Shown here piece after piece: positions 28,144 to 36,788 of a DNA stretch of 64,000 nt. Source of the DNA: an uncultured bacterium (GTDB lineage: Bacteria; Planctomycetota; UBA1135; GCA-002686595); contig CALLKX010000053.1 in assembly GCA_938083085.1 (NCBI GenBank), positions 38,777-102,776 on the forward strand, in the 5' to 3' direction. Both the position numbers and the translations under genes were made by a program. Each line of letters starts with the position of its first letter. Position 1 is the first letter of the stretch. Under the pieces are notes generated by a model. The model searched no databases. It was not told where the DNA came from and saw nothing but the letters and a program-made list of their open reading frames with translations.

Positions 28144-29610
28144 GTGATCACCACCCTCCTCCAAAGTCTCGTGCTGGGCGCTTGTGCCCTGGGCGTCTCC
28201 CCTTCCATTGCCCCTGAGCTGGCGGCCGGCGCTGAGCTTGCGGCTGGCCCTGAACAGGCGGGCGCCAAGGACCCTGCCATGCGGGCGGACCTTGCCTGGC
28301 GGACACGCGCGGTGGAGCAGGCTTGGATGGGGACGAGGGACGCCGACCGTCGCTCGCGCGCCCTGCCCCACGTCGAGGAGGCGGTGCAGCGCTTCTTCCG
28401 CTTCGACAGCCCGGCCGTGGGCGCGTCCCTTGGAGAGGCGCTCGCAGCCCTCGAGGGGCGTGAGGCGGTTCACCCATTGGACGCGGTCCGCGTGCACCCC
28501 AGTCGCCGGCTCGTGGACACCACTGAGCCGGGCATCGAGCTCGTGATCCGCTGGCTCTACGGAGCGGAGCCCGAGGAGCCGCTGGCGGTCGAGGTGCGGT
28601 GCGCGGGGCTCCAGCTCGCGGGGCCAGCGCAGGTCCGGATCGGGGACGAGGCCCCGGGCGCCCGGGCGTTCCTCTGGCCCGACCCGAGTTCGGCGCCTGA
28701 GGGAGACCTGGTGGTCGAGGTGGTGCTGCGGTCTGGGGACGGGGAGCCGGTGAGGCGCTCCCTCTCCATGGCCCGCGTGCCGAGGCTTGGGGAGCGGCTT
28801 GAAGCCCTTGCCGCGCCCCTCCCCGAGGGCGCACCAGCCCTCGAGGCGCGGACCCTCAAGGCGCGGCTCAAGCTGCTGGGGTCACTCGCCGCGGGCTCCA
28901 CGGAGGAGACCGACTTTCCTGCAGCGCGACTCCTCGCGGAGGCAGAGGCCATGGCAAAGGCCGCAGCAAAGGGGCAGCCGTGGTTCGGCGCAGACGCGCG
29001 GGGGCAGCACTGGCTCTCGGTACCCGTGGGGCGGAGGGCCGCCTCGGTCCGGCTGCTCGTCCCGTCGAGCTATGACCCCACGCGGCCGGGACCGATCGTC
29101 GTGGCCCTCCACGGCATGGGCGGGAGCGAGAACATGTTCTTCGACGCCTACGGAGCGGGCCTGGCCGCCCGGCTCTGCGAGGAGCGCGGGTGGCTCATGG
29201 TCGCGCCGCGGGTGAGCCCCCTCGGGACGTCTGCGGAGGCGGTGCTGGACGGCCTCGAGGGGCGCCTTGCCTTCGACCGCGAGCGGGTCCTGTTGCTGGG
29301 GCACTCCATGGGCGCGGGCGTTGGACAGCGCCTCGTGTCCAAGGCCCCCGGTTCCTACCGTGCCTTTGTTGCCATGGGCGGGGGAGGCTCCCAGCGAGAC
29401 CGGGGGCCGTGGGTCAACGTGCCCCTGTACGCAACGGCCGGGGAACGCGACTTCGGCCGCTCCGGTGTCGAGGCGCTCCACGCCTCTCTGGAGGGCAGCG
29501 GCAAGGCCGACCGGCGCCTCGTGATCGAGCCCGGGACCGAGCACCTCCTGATCGTCGCCGAAGCGCTCCCCGCGGCCTTTCGATGGCTCGACGGTGTCCT
29601 CGATGAGTGA
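28144..29610 (+). CDS. Exported alpha/beta-hydrolase (esterase-like)
   Basis: 488 aa from GTG 28144, where a signal peptide starts (VITTLLQSLVLGACALGVS); the open frame extends upstream to 27487 antisense to the lipoprotein. An N-terminal helical/beta region of about 280 residues precedes the hydrolase domain. That domain has IVVALHGMGGSENMF for the oxyanion hole, LLLGHSMGAGVGQ with nucleophile Ser388, GERDFGRSG for Asp and GTEHLLIV for His, so the triad is complete. The fold resembles feruloyl-esterase or poly(3-hydroxybutyrate)-depolymerase-like serine esterases. Substrate unknown. Convergent with the hydroxylase-superfamily gene. Confidence 0.85.
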   Translation: MITTLLQSLVLGACALGVSPSIAPELAAGAELAAGPEQAGAKDPAMRADLAWRTRAVEQAWMGTRDADRRSRALPHVEEAVQRFFRFDSPAVGASLGEALAALEGREAVHPLDAVRVHPSRRLVDTTEPGIELVIRWLYGAEPEEPLAVEVRCAGLQLAGPAQVRIGDEAPGARAFLWPDPSSAPEGDLVVEVVLRSGDGEPVRRSLSMARVPRLGERLEALAAPLPEGAPALEARTLKARLKLLGSLAAGSTEETDFPAARLLAEAEAMAKAAAKGQPWFGADARGQHWLSVPVGRRAASVRLLVPSSYDPTRPGPIVVALHGMGGSENMFFDAYGAGLAARLCEERGWLMVAPRVSPLGTSAEAVLDGLEGRLAFDRERVLLLGHSMGAGVGQRLVSKAPGSYRAFVAMGGGGSQRDRGPWVNVPLYATAGERDFGRSGVEALHASLEGSGKADRRLVIEPGTEHLLIVAEALPAAFRWLDGVLDE

Positions 29611-29636
29611 CGTCTAGAGTCCTTGGGGACTGACGT
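29610..29636. terminator. Candidate hairpin between convergent genes
   Basis: ACGTC-tag-AGTCC-ttgg-GGACT-GACGT forms a 10-pair stem with a 3-base bulge and tetraloop, starting in the hydrolase stop codon. No T-run; it could end transcription from both sides. Confidence 0.4.
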
Positions 29637-29660
29637 CTCGTCCGGCGCTCGCGGCTGAGG

Positions 29661-30812
29661 TCAGCGAGTGGACTCCGGACCGGAGGGAGCTTCCTTGAAG
29701 GGATCCCTCACGAAGGGGTCGACCTGCTGGGCGAGGAAGCCCTGGGGGAAGGAGGCGTCATCCAGGCCGGTGCGGTCGGGCCACTCGTCCCCGGGTGCGT
29801 AGTAGGTCCCGAACAGGCGGTCGATCCACGAGAAGTGCACGCAGAAGTTCTTGTCGTACGCCGCCGGGTCATGGGCGTGGTGCCAGTGGTGGATGCGCGG
29901 GGAGACGATCAAGCGCTCCAGGATGCCGTAGCGGAACCGAACGTTCGTGTGGTTGAGGACGGCGTGGATCGCCACGATCCCCACGTAGGTGTAGAAGACG
30001 CCGGGGGAGAAGCCGAGGACGAAGAGCGGCAGGTAGACGAAGATGCGCGTGCCCACGACGTCCACGAGGTGCTGCCGCGAGCCCGCGAGCCAGTCCATGG
30101 AGCGCGTGCTGTGGTGGACGGCGTGGAACCTCCACAGGAACGGCACCGCGTGGAACGTCCGGTGGAGGCCGTACTGGAAGAGGTCGGTGGTGAGCAGCGC
30201 CAGGAACAGCTGCAGGGCGAAGGGCAGGCCTCCGACCGTGGCGCGCAGGCTGTCAAGGCTATCGGCGAAGCCCGTCAGGAAGAGCCGGACCGGTCGCTCG
30301 CTCATGGCCGCGATCCCCTGGACGAACAGGTGGGCCATGACGAAGTAGGCGAGGTCGGTCCGCCACTCCGGGTGGAAGCGCGTCTGATCCGCGCGCTTGG
30401 GGAGGAAGAGCTCGAGGGGGACGAACACCAGCGCCATGGCGATGAGGTCCAGGAGCAGCCAGTCGAGGCTGAGGTAGAAGCCGGTCTCGCGCACCGTGTC
30501 CACCTCGATGCCTGCGCCGCCCAGCAGCAGAGACGTCGTGGCCAGCGCCCCACCGAACAGGCCTGCGCGCTTGTTCGGGTTCGCGATCAGGCTGCGGAAG
30601 GCGCAGCCGTAGGTCACGAAGATGCAGCCGAGGAGCATCCCACGCAGGGCCTCCACGTCGTACTGGGCGCGGAACTCCGGCGTGGTCAGCAGCTCCGGAA
30701 AGTGAAAGCAGAGGACTCCGCCAAGGGCAATGGCACCAAAGACGATCGAAAAGGCGCCGCTAATCCGGCCCTCGCCGAACCTCATGCGGGGCGGCATCTG
30801 GGGGTCTTCCAT
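29661..30812 (-). CDS. Sterol desaturase/fatty-acid hydroxylase superfamily membrane protein
   Basis: 383 aa with about seven hydrophobic segments. The three histidine clusters of the di-iron superfamily are present in order: LHRTFH, FHAVHHS followed by WLAGSRQH, and HHWHHAHD. This set is found in sterol desaturases, fatty-acid hydroxylases and alkylglycerol monooxygenases (ether-lipid cleavage). It acts on membrane lipids using O2. The long N-terminal membrane part (about 180 residues) before the first cluster is larger than in the minimal family. Substrate is not predictable, but a plasmalogen-type desaturase gene lies about 7 kb away. Convergent with the hydrolase gene. Confidence 0.88.
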   Translation of the reverse strand: MEDPQMPPRMRFGEGRISGAFSIVFGAIALGGVLCFHFPELLTTPEFRAQYDVEALRGMLLGCIFVTYGCAFRSLIANPNKRAGLFGGALATTSLLLGGAGIEVDTVRETGFYLSLDWLLLDLIAMALVFVPLELFLPKRADQTRFHPEWRTDLAYFVMAHLFVQGIAAMSERPVRLFLTGFADSLDSLRATVGGLPFALQLFLALLTTDLFQYGLHRTFHAVPFLWRFHAVHHSTRSMDWLAGSRQHLVDVVGTRIFVYLPLFVLGFSPGVFYTYVGIVAIHAVLNHTNVRFRYGILERLIVSPRIHHWHHAHDPAAYDKNFCVHFSWIDRLFGTYYAPGDEWPDRTGLDDASFPQGFLAQQVDPFVRDPFKEAPSGPESTR

Positions 30813-31136
30813 GGTGATCTCGACGGAGTTTGGGCTGGGTGGACCAGGTCGTCCTCCCTGGAGATTGCCATCCGGAGTGCACCCAAAGGATCGCGTGCCG
30901 ACGCAAATTCCGGACGCGGTGGCGCGCGGCGCTGGCCGGCGACGTGGGGCAGAGCCACGGAGGACCGTTCCTTGGGGGGACCACGCGGTGCCGTTGGGCC
31001 GCGGGCCGCGGGCCGCGGGGCCGCAGGGGCCTGGATTCGGGCTCTCGGTCCCCCCCCTTTGGAGTCGGTCGGCGAGGGGAGGCTTGGAGGCCTCGGCGAC
31101 CCGGTCGCTCCCGCCCGGGGAGCCGCCCGCGCAGGG
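30813..31136. other. Intergenic region with GC-rich short repeats
   Basis: 324 bases without a supported gene. Near 30996-31025 there is a run of three near-identical gggccgc units. The stretch next to 30812 should hold the promoter of the hydroxylase-superfamily gene; an AT-richer patch lies at 30828-30850. Confidence 0.4.
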
Positions 31137-32957
31137 CTAGAGGCCTGCGCGTGCGTGGGCCGCTTCGATGATGGAGCTGGCCACCTGGGAGACGCTCTGC
31201 CCGGTTTCTTGGGCGAGTCCCCTGAGTCTCTTGAGATGGTCCGCTCGGACGCGGAGGCGCTCGGTGGTCGGCTGGGCGCCGCCGCTCCGCCGGATGGGGT
31301 CCACGCTGGCGCCTGGGCCCGTCTGTGCAGACTCGGAGCCATGCGACGCTGCATGAAGTGGCCCGGAAGGGGGGCGCTCTGGAGGGGAGGACCCTCCGTG
31401 CCGGGTATCGGGGCCGGTGCGTCCCACCCCAGACGGCCCGGTCGCGTCCGGCGAGGCGGAGGCGCCCCATGTGGCGGTGGTTGGGCGCCTCGCCAGAGCG
31501 TCGGTGATGGCCTGCGTCGCGGCACGGGCGAGGTTCACCCCCCAGGCCTCGGCGAGGTCCTCGAGCAACTCTCGATGGCGGGGCTCCAAGGAGAGGTGCA
31601 GGTCAGCCCAGTTGGCGTTGCCAGGTGCTGGCGTGCTCCGCGAGTCCTGTGGTTTGGGCTCAGCCACAGCCTTGGGTGCAGCCGTGGGTGCCGTCGTCGG
31701 CGCAGCTGCAGCCGCGGAGGCCGGCGCGGAGGCCGGCGCGGAAATCGGCGCGGAGGTCACCGTCGGCCGGAGGGGCCGCTGCTCTCGCGGGAGGGGAGGC
31801 CGGACCTCCTGCAGAGCAAGCGCACGGGCGGCATCCTCGCGTTGAAGGATGGCAATGGCCAGGGAAGCCAACAGCACCAGGAAGGGGTCGGTGACCTCGG
31901 GGGTGTGGCCGACGAGCCGAGTCTGCGCGAATTCGATGAGCCCGACGAAGCCCATGGCGAGCAAGGTCCCGCGGGTTCGCCCGGACAGCACCCGCTGCGC
32001 CAGGAGGGCGAGGCTCCCGTAGAGGAAGGTCTTCTCCAGCGCCGACTGGGCGTTCAGGTACATGGACCCTCCGAGGAAACCGCTGAAGGGCATCCATTCA
32101 AAGGGCGCGACCTCCGCTCGCATCTCGAGTGGGGTGAGGCCGCCCATGGCGAGCGTGCCGGCGAGGAGTGCCAGCAGGGCCCACTCCGGCTTGGACTGGC
32201 GTCCCAGGAACCCGAACCAGAGCGCGGAGGCGATGGCGGCCCCCGCGAGATCCGCGCGGTCGATTCCGTTCGAGACGATCACGACCTCGAGGGCGAAGAC
32301 GGCGGCCACCATGAGGGGCAGCAGCCGGTCGAACCGTGCACCGGACCATGCCTCGCGGAGCAGGTAGGCCATGAGGATCCATCCCACGGTGTCACGTGTG
32401 CACGCCAGGGGGTCGAGGGGCTCGTTGAAGATCGGCTTAAGGCTGTCCTTGAAGGCCTGAAGGTCGATCGACGGTACGTACGGCAACAGTCGGTACGACA
32501 GCCAGCAAGTGATGAGCGCCAGCGGCAACAGGGCCGCGCCGGAAAGGCGGCTCGCCATCGGAGAGCCGCCTCGCTGGGTGAGCGAAGCGAGGCTCGCGAG
32601 CATCGCGCCGGCCGCCGTGCCCGCGGCGTTCCAGACCACATCCACGAGGCTCGCGTCGCGGGACGGAAGGAAGAGCTGGAAGAGCTGGAGTGCGGCCGCC
32701 GCGGCGACGGAGATCGCGCCAGCCTGGAGGAAGCGCACCCACGGCGCTCTGCGGCGCTCCATGGCCAGCATGCCGAACAGCCCAATCGGCAGGAAGAGGA
32801 CGAAGTTGCCGGCCACGTCTCCGCGGCTGGTCTTGGCGGACGCGGCCTCTCTCAGCGCCTGCAGAAGACCCCCCGGAGGTCCGGCTAGATCGAAGTTAAA
32901 CGGGTACAGGGACCCGAAGGTGGCGACAGCGAGGAAGGCGATCCAGAGCGCTCTCAT
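31137..32957 (-). CDS. Double VanZ-like membrane protein with two C-terminal ribbon-helix-helix-like domains
   Basis: 606 aa from ATG 32957 (MRALWIAFLAVATFGSLYPF). Residues 1-375 are polytopic. They contain two VanZ-like modules, each with the E/Q...D...N/S signature (LQLFQLFLPSRDASLVDVVWNAAG near 90-113, split here by function; IEFAQTRLVGHTPEVTDPFL near 341-360). A long Ala/Pro/Lys linker (about 376-450) follows. Then come two segments that read as ribbon-helix-helix units: LHLSLEPRHRELLEDLAEAW (453-472 onward) and ERLRVRADHLKRLRGLAQET (566-585 onward), joined by a Ser/Pro-rich spacer. VanZ-like domains are of poorly known envelope function. The fusion is unusual. Next gene upstream is 213 bases away. 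Confidence 0.8.
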   Translation of the reverse strand: MRALWIAFLAVATFGSLYPFNFDLAGPPGGLLQALREAASAKTSRGDVAGNFVLFLPIGLFGMLAMERRRAPWVRFLQAGAISVAAAAALQLFQLFLPSRDASLVDVVWNAAGTAAGAMLASLASLTQRGGSPMASRLSGAALLPLALITCWLSYRLLPYVPSIDLQAFKDSLKPIFNEPLDPLACTRDTVGWILMAYLLREAWSGARFDRLLPLMVAAVFALEVVIVSNGIDRADLAGAAIASALWFGFLGRQSKPEWALLALLAGTLAMGGLTPLEMRAEVAPFEWMPFSGFLGGSMYLNAQSALEKTFLYGSLALLAQRVLSGRTRGTLLAMGFVGLIEFAQTRLVGHTPEVTDPFLVLLASLAIAILQREDAARALALQEVRPPLPREQRPLRPTVTSAPISAPASAPASAAAAAPTTAPTAAPKAVAEPKPQDSRSTPAPGNANWADLHLSLEPRHRELLEDLAEAWGVNLARAATQAITDALARRPTTATWGASASPDATGPSGVGRTGPDTRHGGSSPPERPPSGPLHAASHGSESAQTGPGASVDPIRRSGGAQPTTERLRVRADHLKRLRGLAQETGQSVSQVASSIIEAAHARAGL

Positions 32958-33170
32958 GACGAACTCCTGGTGCGTCGCTCGCAGGAGCACGGCGCGGCTC
33001 CGGCCATGCTCGCTCGCCTCAACTCAGCGCCGCCCATGCGCCCTCCGGTCGTCGCCCTCCTCCTCGTGAGGGAGGCTCTCCTGGGCAGAGTTGCGGCTGC
33101 AGAGCGATTCATGATGCAGGTGGGGGAGAGGCGGGTTCGCGGCGGCCGTGTGCGGCGCTGCGGTCTCCGT

Positions 33171-33851
33171 TCAGCTCCCGCTGGCCAGCCCGATGGCCTG
33201 GGTCAGGACGAGCCCAACCAGGTCCAGCATCATCGCCGCGTTGATCAGAAACAGCACCTTCATGTACCGGTTCAATGGCTCCACTTTGCTGACCTCGAAG
33301 ATGAAGGCCACCATCGCCGAGTGATAATAGTAGTCGAATGCGCGGAGGGGCTCTCTTGTGACCCCGCCGTGGGAGAGGTCCTCGGGGAAGAGCAGCAGCT
33401 GCTCGCCCTTGATGCGGGCGGCCTGATCCAGCCGCCAGTAGACCCATCCCCAGCCAATCATCAGCGACGGCATGAAGTACAGGAACTGGCGCAGCAGCAG
33501 CGAGTCGCCCTGGAGGGGGTTCAGGATCAGGACGTTCAACGCGATGAAGCCTGCGAGCGTCCGAAGGATGAGCGTGAAGCCCAGGAGGTCGAGGATGGCG
33601 CGGTCCTTCTTCCCCATCCAGCGGAGCGCGAAGGCCGCCGTCAGTAGCAGCGCGAAGATCGGGACGGCGACCGGGGCGATCTTCGTGAGGACGGTGCTGG
33701 CGACGTAGTGGATGTCTCCGTGGACCCCCTCGGACGACCGGTGCGCGACGATGTTTCGAAGCGCGAGCAGTAGGGACAACTGCCACGCGATCATGAGGAA
33801 GGGCTCGCTCTTCCCGTGCACCCATCGCTTCTGCGGTTGACTTGAATCCAT
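33171..33851 (-). CDS. Polytopic membrane protein of unknown function
   Basis: 226 aa from ATG 33851 (MDSSQPQKRWVHGKSEPF); a longer frame to 33914 is basic and unlike a start. About five hydrophobic helices: MIAWQLSLLLALRNIV, IAPVAVPIFALLLTAAFAL, LDLLGFTLILRTLAGFIAL, FLYFMPSLMIGWGWVYW and a C-terminal pair around VLFLINAAMMLDLVGLVLTQ. The C-terminal segment has the layout of an ion-channel pore region (FDYYYHSAMVAFIFEV, then PLNRYMKVLFLINA) but lacks a GYG-type filter. I do not recognise the family. It is divergent from a sulfatase gene, with 182 bases between the starts. Confidence 0.75.
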   Translation of the reverse strand: MDSSQPQKRWVHGKSEPFLMIAWQLSLLLALRNIVAHRSSEGVHGDIHYVASTVLTKIAPVAVPIFALLLTAAFALRWMGKKDRAILDLLGFTLILRTLAGFIALNVLILNPLQGDSLLLRQFLYFMPSLMIGWGWVYWRLDQAARIKGEQLLLFPEDLSHGGVTREPLRAFDYYYHSAMVAFIFEVSKVEPLNRYMKVLFLINAAMMLDLVGLVLTQAIGLASGS

Positions 33852-34033
33852 GACTCGGTCTCTGTCCCGAACGGTAGTCGATGCGACGCGGCGCCCGCGA
33901 CCTTCTCCCCTCAAGTCGTGACGCTGGCCATAGGTGGGACTGCTTCGTCGTGGCTCCGTCGTTGCGCGGGCTGGTAGCTTGGGGACGTTGACTCCTCGCC
34001 TTCCGCTTCCCGCTCCGTGGCCCCCCGAACGTC

Positions 34034-35563
34034 ATGTCAGTCCCTCGTCTCTCTCGTCGACTGGTCCGCGCTCTGCCCCTCCTGACCCTCGCGAGTCCTT
34101 GCTTTCCGCAGGACGTCGCACCCGCAGGACGGCCGAACGTGGTCGTCATGCTCTGTGATGACATCCGCTGGGACGCCCTCTCATGCGCCGGGCATCCCCA
34201 CCTCGAGACGCCCAACATCGACAGGCTGGCCGAGGAGGGGATCTACTTCGAGAACATGTTCTGCACGACGAGCCTCTGCTCGCCGAGCCGCGCCACGCTG
34301 CTGAGCGGCCTCTACGCCCACGCTCATGGGGTGACCAATAACTTCACCGACTACCCCGGTGAACTGGACAGCTTTCCCCGTCGGCTGCAGCAGGCCGGGT
34401 ATCGGACGGCGTACATCGGGAAGTGGCACATGGGAGAGGCGAGCGACGAGCCGCGGCCGGGGTTCGATCACTTCGTGACCCACAAGGGGCAGGGGAAGTA
34501 CTTCGATACCGAGTTCAACTTCAATGGCGCCGGGCGGCGGGTGGTGCCTGGCTACTACACGAAGGTCGTGACGGACATGTCGCTGGCGTGGATGGCGGAG
34601 CAGCAGGAGGCGGCCGGCGAGGGCGACGAGCCATTCATGCTGATGATCGGGCAGAAGGCGCCGCATAGCTTCTACTTCCCCGAGGAGAAGTACGCTGACG
34701 CCTTCGATCACGTGGAGGTCAACTATCCCCACTCATCGTTCGAACTCGGCGGGAAGCCGGAGTGGATCACCCAGCGTCTCTCGACGTGGCACGGCATCTA
34801 TGGGCCGCTCTTCGACTGGCGAAAGGAGTTCCCCGATGACAGCGCCCGCGGCGTGGTCGACTTCGCGCGCATGGTCCGCGCCTACTGGGGGACCATCCTC
34901 TCGGTGGACGACAGCGTCGGGCGCCTGCTCGACTTCCTCACCGAGACGGGGGAGCTCGACAACACGATGATCATCTTCCTCGGGGACAACGGCTTGCTGG
35001 AGGGAGAGCACGGCATGGTCGACAAGCGAACCGCCCACGAGGCGAGCATCCGTGTGCCGATGCTGATCCGTTATCCGGCGTGGACGCAGGACACCGGACC
35101 GATCCGTGTTCCCCAGCAGGTCCTGACCACGGATCTGGCACCCACCATCCTGGACGCGGCGGGCGCGGAGCCGATGGAGGGTATTCACGGCCAGTCGATT
35201 CAGCCCCTGTTGGCAAGGGAGCCGTCGGCATGGCGCACGGAGTGGCTCTACCACTACAACTACGAGAAGCAGTTCCCCTACACGCCGAACGTCCGGGCCG
35301 TCCGTGGGGACCGCTTCAAGTACATCCGCTATCCCCACGGCGACGGCAGCCCCGATCGACACATGGCGGAGCTCTACGACCTCCAGGCCGACCCCGACGA
35401 GCGCCAGAACCTCATCGCGAACCCCGCCTTCGAGGCGACGGTCGAGAACATGCAGGCGCGCCTTGAGCGGGCGATGGAGGCGGTGGGGATCTCACCCAAG
35501 GGTGACCCGATGCCACTCGACGAGGGGATCGGCACCGCCCTCCCCGACGAGAAGATCCGCTGA
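34034..35563 (+). CDS. Sulfatase (arylsulfatase/choline-sulfatase-like)
   Basis: 509 aa. Signal peptide with a basic start ([20 protein letters not shown]). The metal-site opening is [18 protein letters not shown], and the formylglycine signature is [28 protein letters not shown] and [14 protein letters not shown] (DNG motif) are further sulfatase landmarks, and the C-terminus has the [14 protein letters not shown] pattern. It is a type I sulfatase, probably secreted. The [20 protein letters not shown] region is the substrate-specific part. Compared with the sulfatase at 17571 it belongs to a different subgroup, so the strain can attack more than one sulfated substrate. Confidence 0.93.
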   Translation: MSVPRLSRRLVRALPLLTLASPCFPQDVAPAGRPNVVVMLCDDIRWDALSCAGHPHLETPNIDRLAEEGIYFENMFCTTSLCSPSRATLLSGLYAHAHGVTNNFTDYPGELDSFPRRLQQAGYRTAYIGKWHMGEASDEPRPGFDHFVTHKGQGKYFDTEFNFNGAGRRVVPGYYTKVVTDMSLAWMAEQQEAAGEGDEPFMLMIGQKAPHSFYFPEEKYADAFDHVEVNYPHSSFELGGKPEWITQRLSTWHGIYGPLFDWRKEFPDDSARGVVDFARMVRAYWGTILSVDDSVGRLLDFLTETGELDNTMIIFLGDNGLLEGEHGMVDKRTAHEASIRVPMLIRYPAWTQDTGPIRVPQQVLTTDLAPTILDAAGAEPMEGIHGQSIQPLLAREPSAWRTEWLYHYNYEKQFPYTPNVRAVRGDRFKYIRYPHGDGSPDRHMAELYDLQADPDERQNLIANPAFEATVENMQARLERAMEAVGISPKGDPMPLDEGIGTALPDEKIR

Positions 35564-35653
35564 GCTGAGCCGCCCTCCCCGCGTCCCGGGGCCGGGCTTC
35601 AGGGCGGTCCCGGACATTCCAATGCCCACGGCGCGTTGAGCGGGCGGTTGGGG

Positions 35654-36727
35654 TTAGCGGGGCTCGCGACGGTCCCGAGCTGCGGCGTCGGGGCCGTCGG
35701 TGGGCCCTGCGCTCCCCTCGGTGGAGGGGATCGCAGCGGGATCACCATCCGTACCGAGGCCAAGGCCCCGTGCGTCCTGGATGAAGACCTTGAGGGTCGC
35801 TGTCGAGCGGGGAGTGGCGACAGCCAGGCTGTGGACTGTCGTTGCCCAGCGGTGATGGAAGCGCCAGCCGCCGGGATCCTCCGTGATGCGCTCGTCGAAG
35901 GCGATCCCAATGGGGGCAGCACCGGAGAGGCGGAAGGTGAACGCGCCGAGGGGGATCGCGAGGCCGAGGCCGCGGGCCTTGATGTAGGCCTCCTTGAGGG
36001 CCCAGTAGGTGAAGAAGCGCGCGCGGTGCTCCTCGACGGGGAGCGCGTGCAAGGCGCGGACCTCCTCGGCGGAGAAGAAGCGGTCGGCGATACGCACGAT
36101 GTCATTGCGCCGCGCGCTGGTCTCCACGTCGAGCCCCACCTCCTCGTCAAGCCGCACGGCGCAGGCGATCAGGCCGCGGGTGTGTGAGAGGTTGAAGCGC
36201 AGGCGGCTGCCGTGGTCCGCCGCCAGGGAGGGCTTGCCGTGGGTGCCGATATCAAAGCGCCAGTCCTGCGGGGCGACGTCCTCGTAGCGTGAGAGCGTGC
36301 GCCGCACGAGGGCGCGGGCCATGAGGAAGTCGTGGCGCAGGCGGTCCCCGTGAAAGCGCGCGTGGCGGGCCTGCTCCGCCGAGGACATGAGGTGGGCGTG
36401 GTCCTCCAGCGCGTCCTGGTGCCTGAAGTCCTCTGGCCGCAGGAGCCAGACGTCGACCCGATCCTCAGGGAGGCTGCGCGGCCCCTCGCCGGCGAGCTGG
36501 GTCTTGGGATCCGCGGAGCCCTGGGCGACGGAGGCCTGGGCGACAGAGGCCCCGGCTGCGGGGGGAGGGCCTTCGGCCGCCGCGCCCAAGGGGCCTCGGA
36601 GCCGCTCGCTTCCAGGGTTGGGCTCGCCGGACCCGAGCGCGGGAGCCGCCGCTGTGGAGAGGCCGGTGTCCCTGGAAATCGCCTCGATGGGGGCGGCGGA
36701 GCTTGGATCTTGGCTGGTCGCGGGCAT
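35654..36727 (-). CDS. 4'-phosphopantetheinyl transferase (Sfp type)
   Basis: 357 aa from ATG 36727; the frame stays open to 36922, but a start at 36790 would overlap the ABC-exporter start on the other strand. The first 90 residues are low complexity with a repeated SVAQA unit. The catalytic core has HGKPSLAADHGSRLRFNLSH, EEVGLDVETSARR (the Mg-binding D-x-E) and FFTYWALKEAYIKARGLGL (WxxKEAxxK). It moves the phosphopantetheine arm of CoA to a carrier protein. An Sfp-like enzyme of this size normally serves secondary-metabolite or fatty-acid carrier proteins; no synthase is seen here. The C-terminal 50 residues are also low complexity. Confidence 0.92.
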   Translation of the reverse strand: MPATSQDPSSAAPIEAISRDTGLSTAAAPALGSGEPNPGSERLRGPLGAAAEGPPPAAGASVAQASVAQGSADPKTQLAGEGPRSLPEDRVDVWLLRPEDFRHQDALEDHAHLMSSAEQARHARFHGDRLRHDFLMARALVRRTLSRYEDVAPQDWRFDIGTHGKPSLAADHGSRLRFNLSHTRGLIACAVRLDEEVGLDVETSARRNDIVRIADRFFSAEEVRALHALPVEEHRARFFTYWALKEAYIKARGLGLAIPLGAFTFRLSGAAPIGIAFDERITEDPGGWRFHHRWATTVHSLAVATPRSTATLKVFIQDARGLGLGTDGDPAAIPSTEGSAGPTDGPDAAARDRREPR

Positions 36728-36788
36728 GGGCGGGGTCTGGGAGTCTAGCCCCGGTGGGGCGGGCGCGCTGTTAGGCTTCCGCCGCGCC

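Noticed and set aside
29835..32888. 1,017-codon plus-strand frame
   Set aside because: Antisense to the hydroxylase-superfamily and VanZ-like genes; product is Glu/Gly/Val/His-rich shadow sequence.
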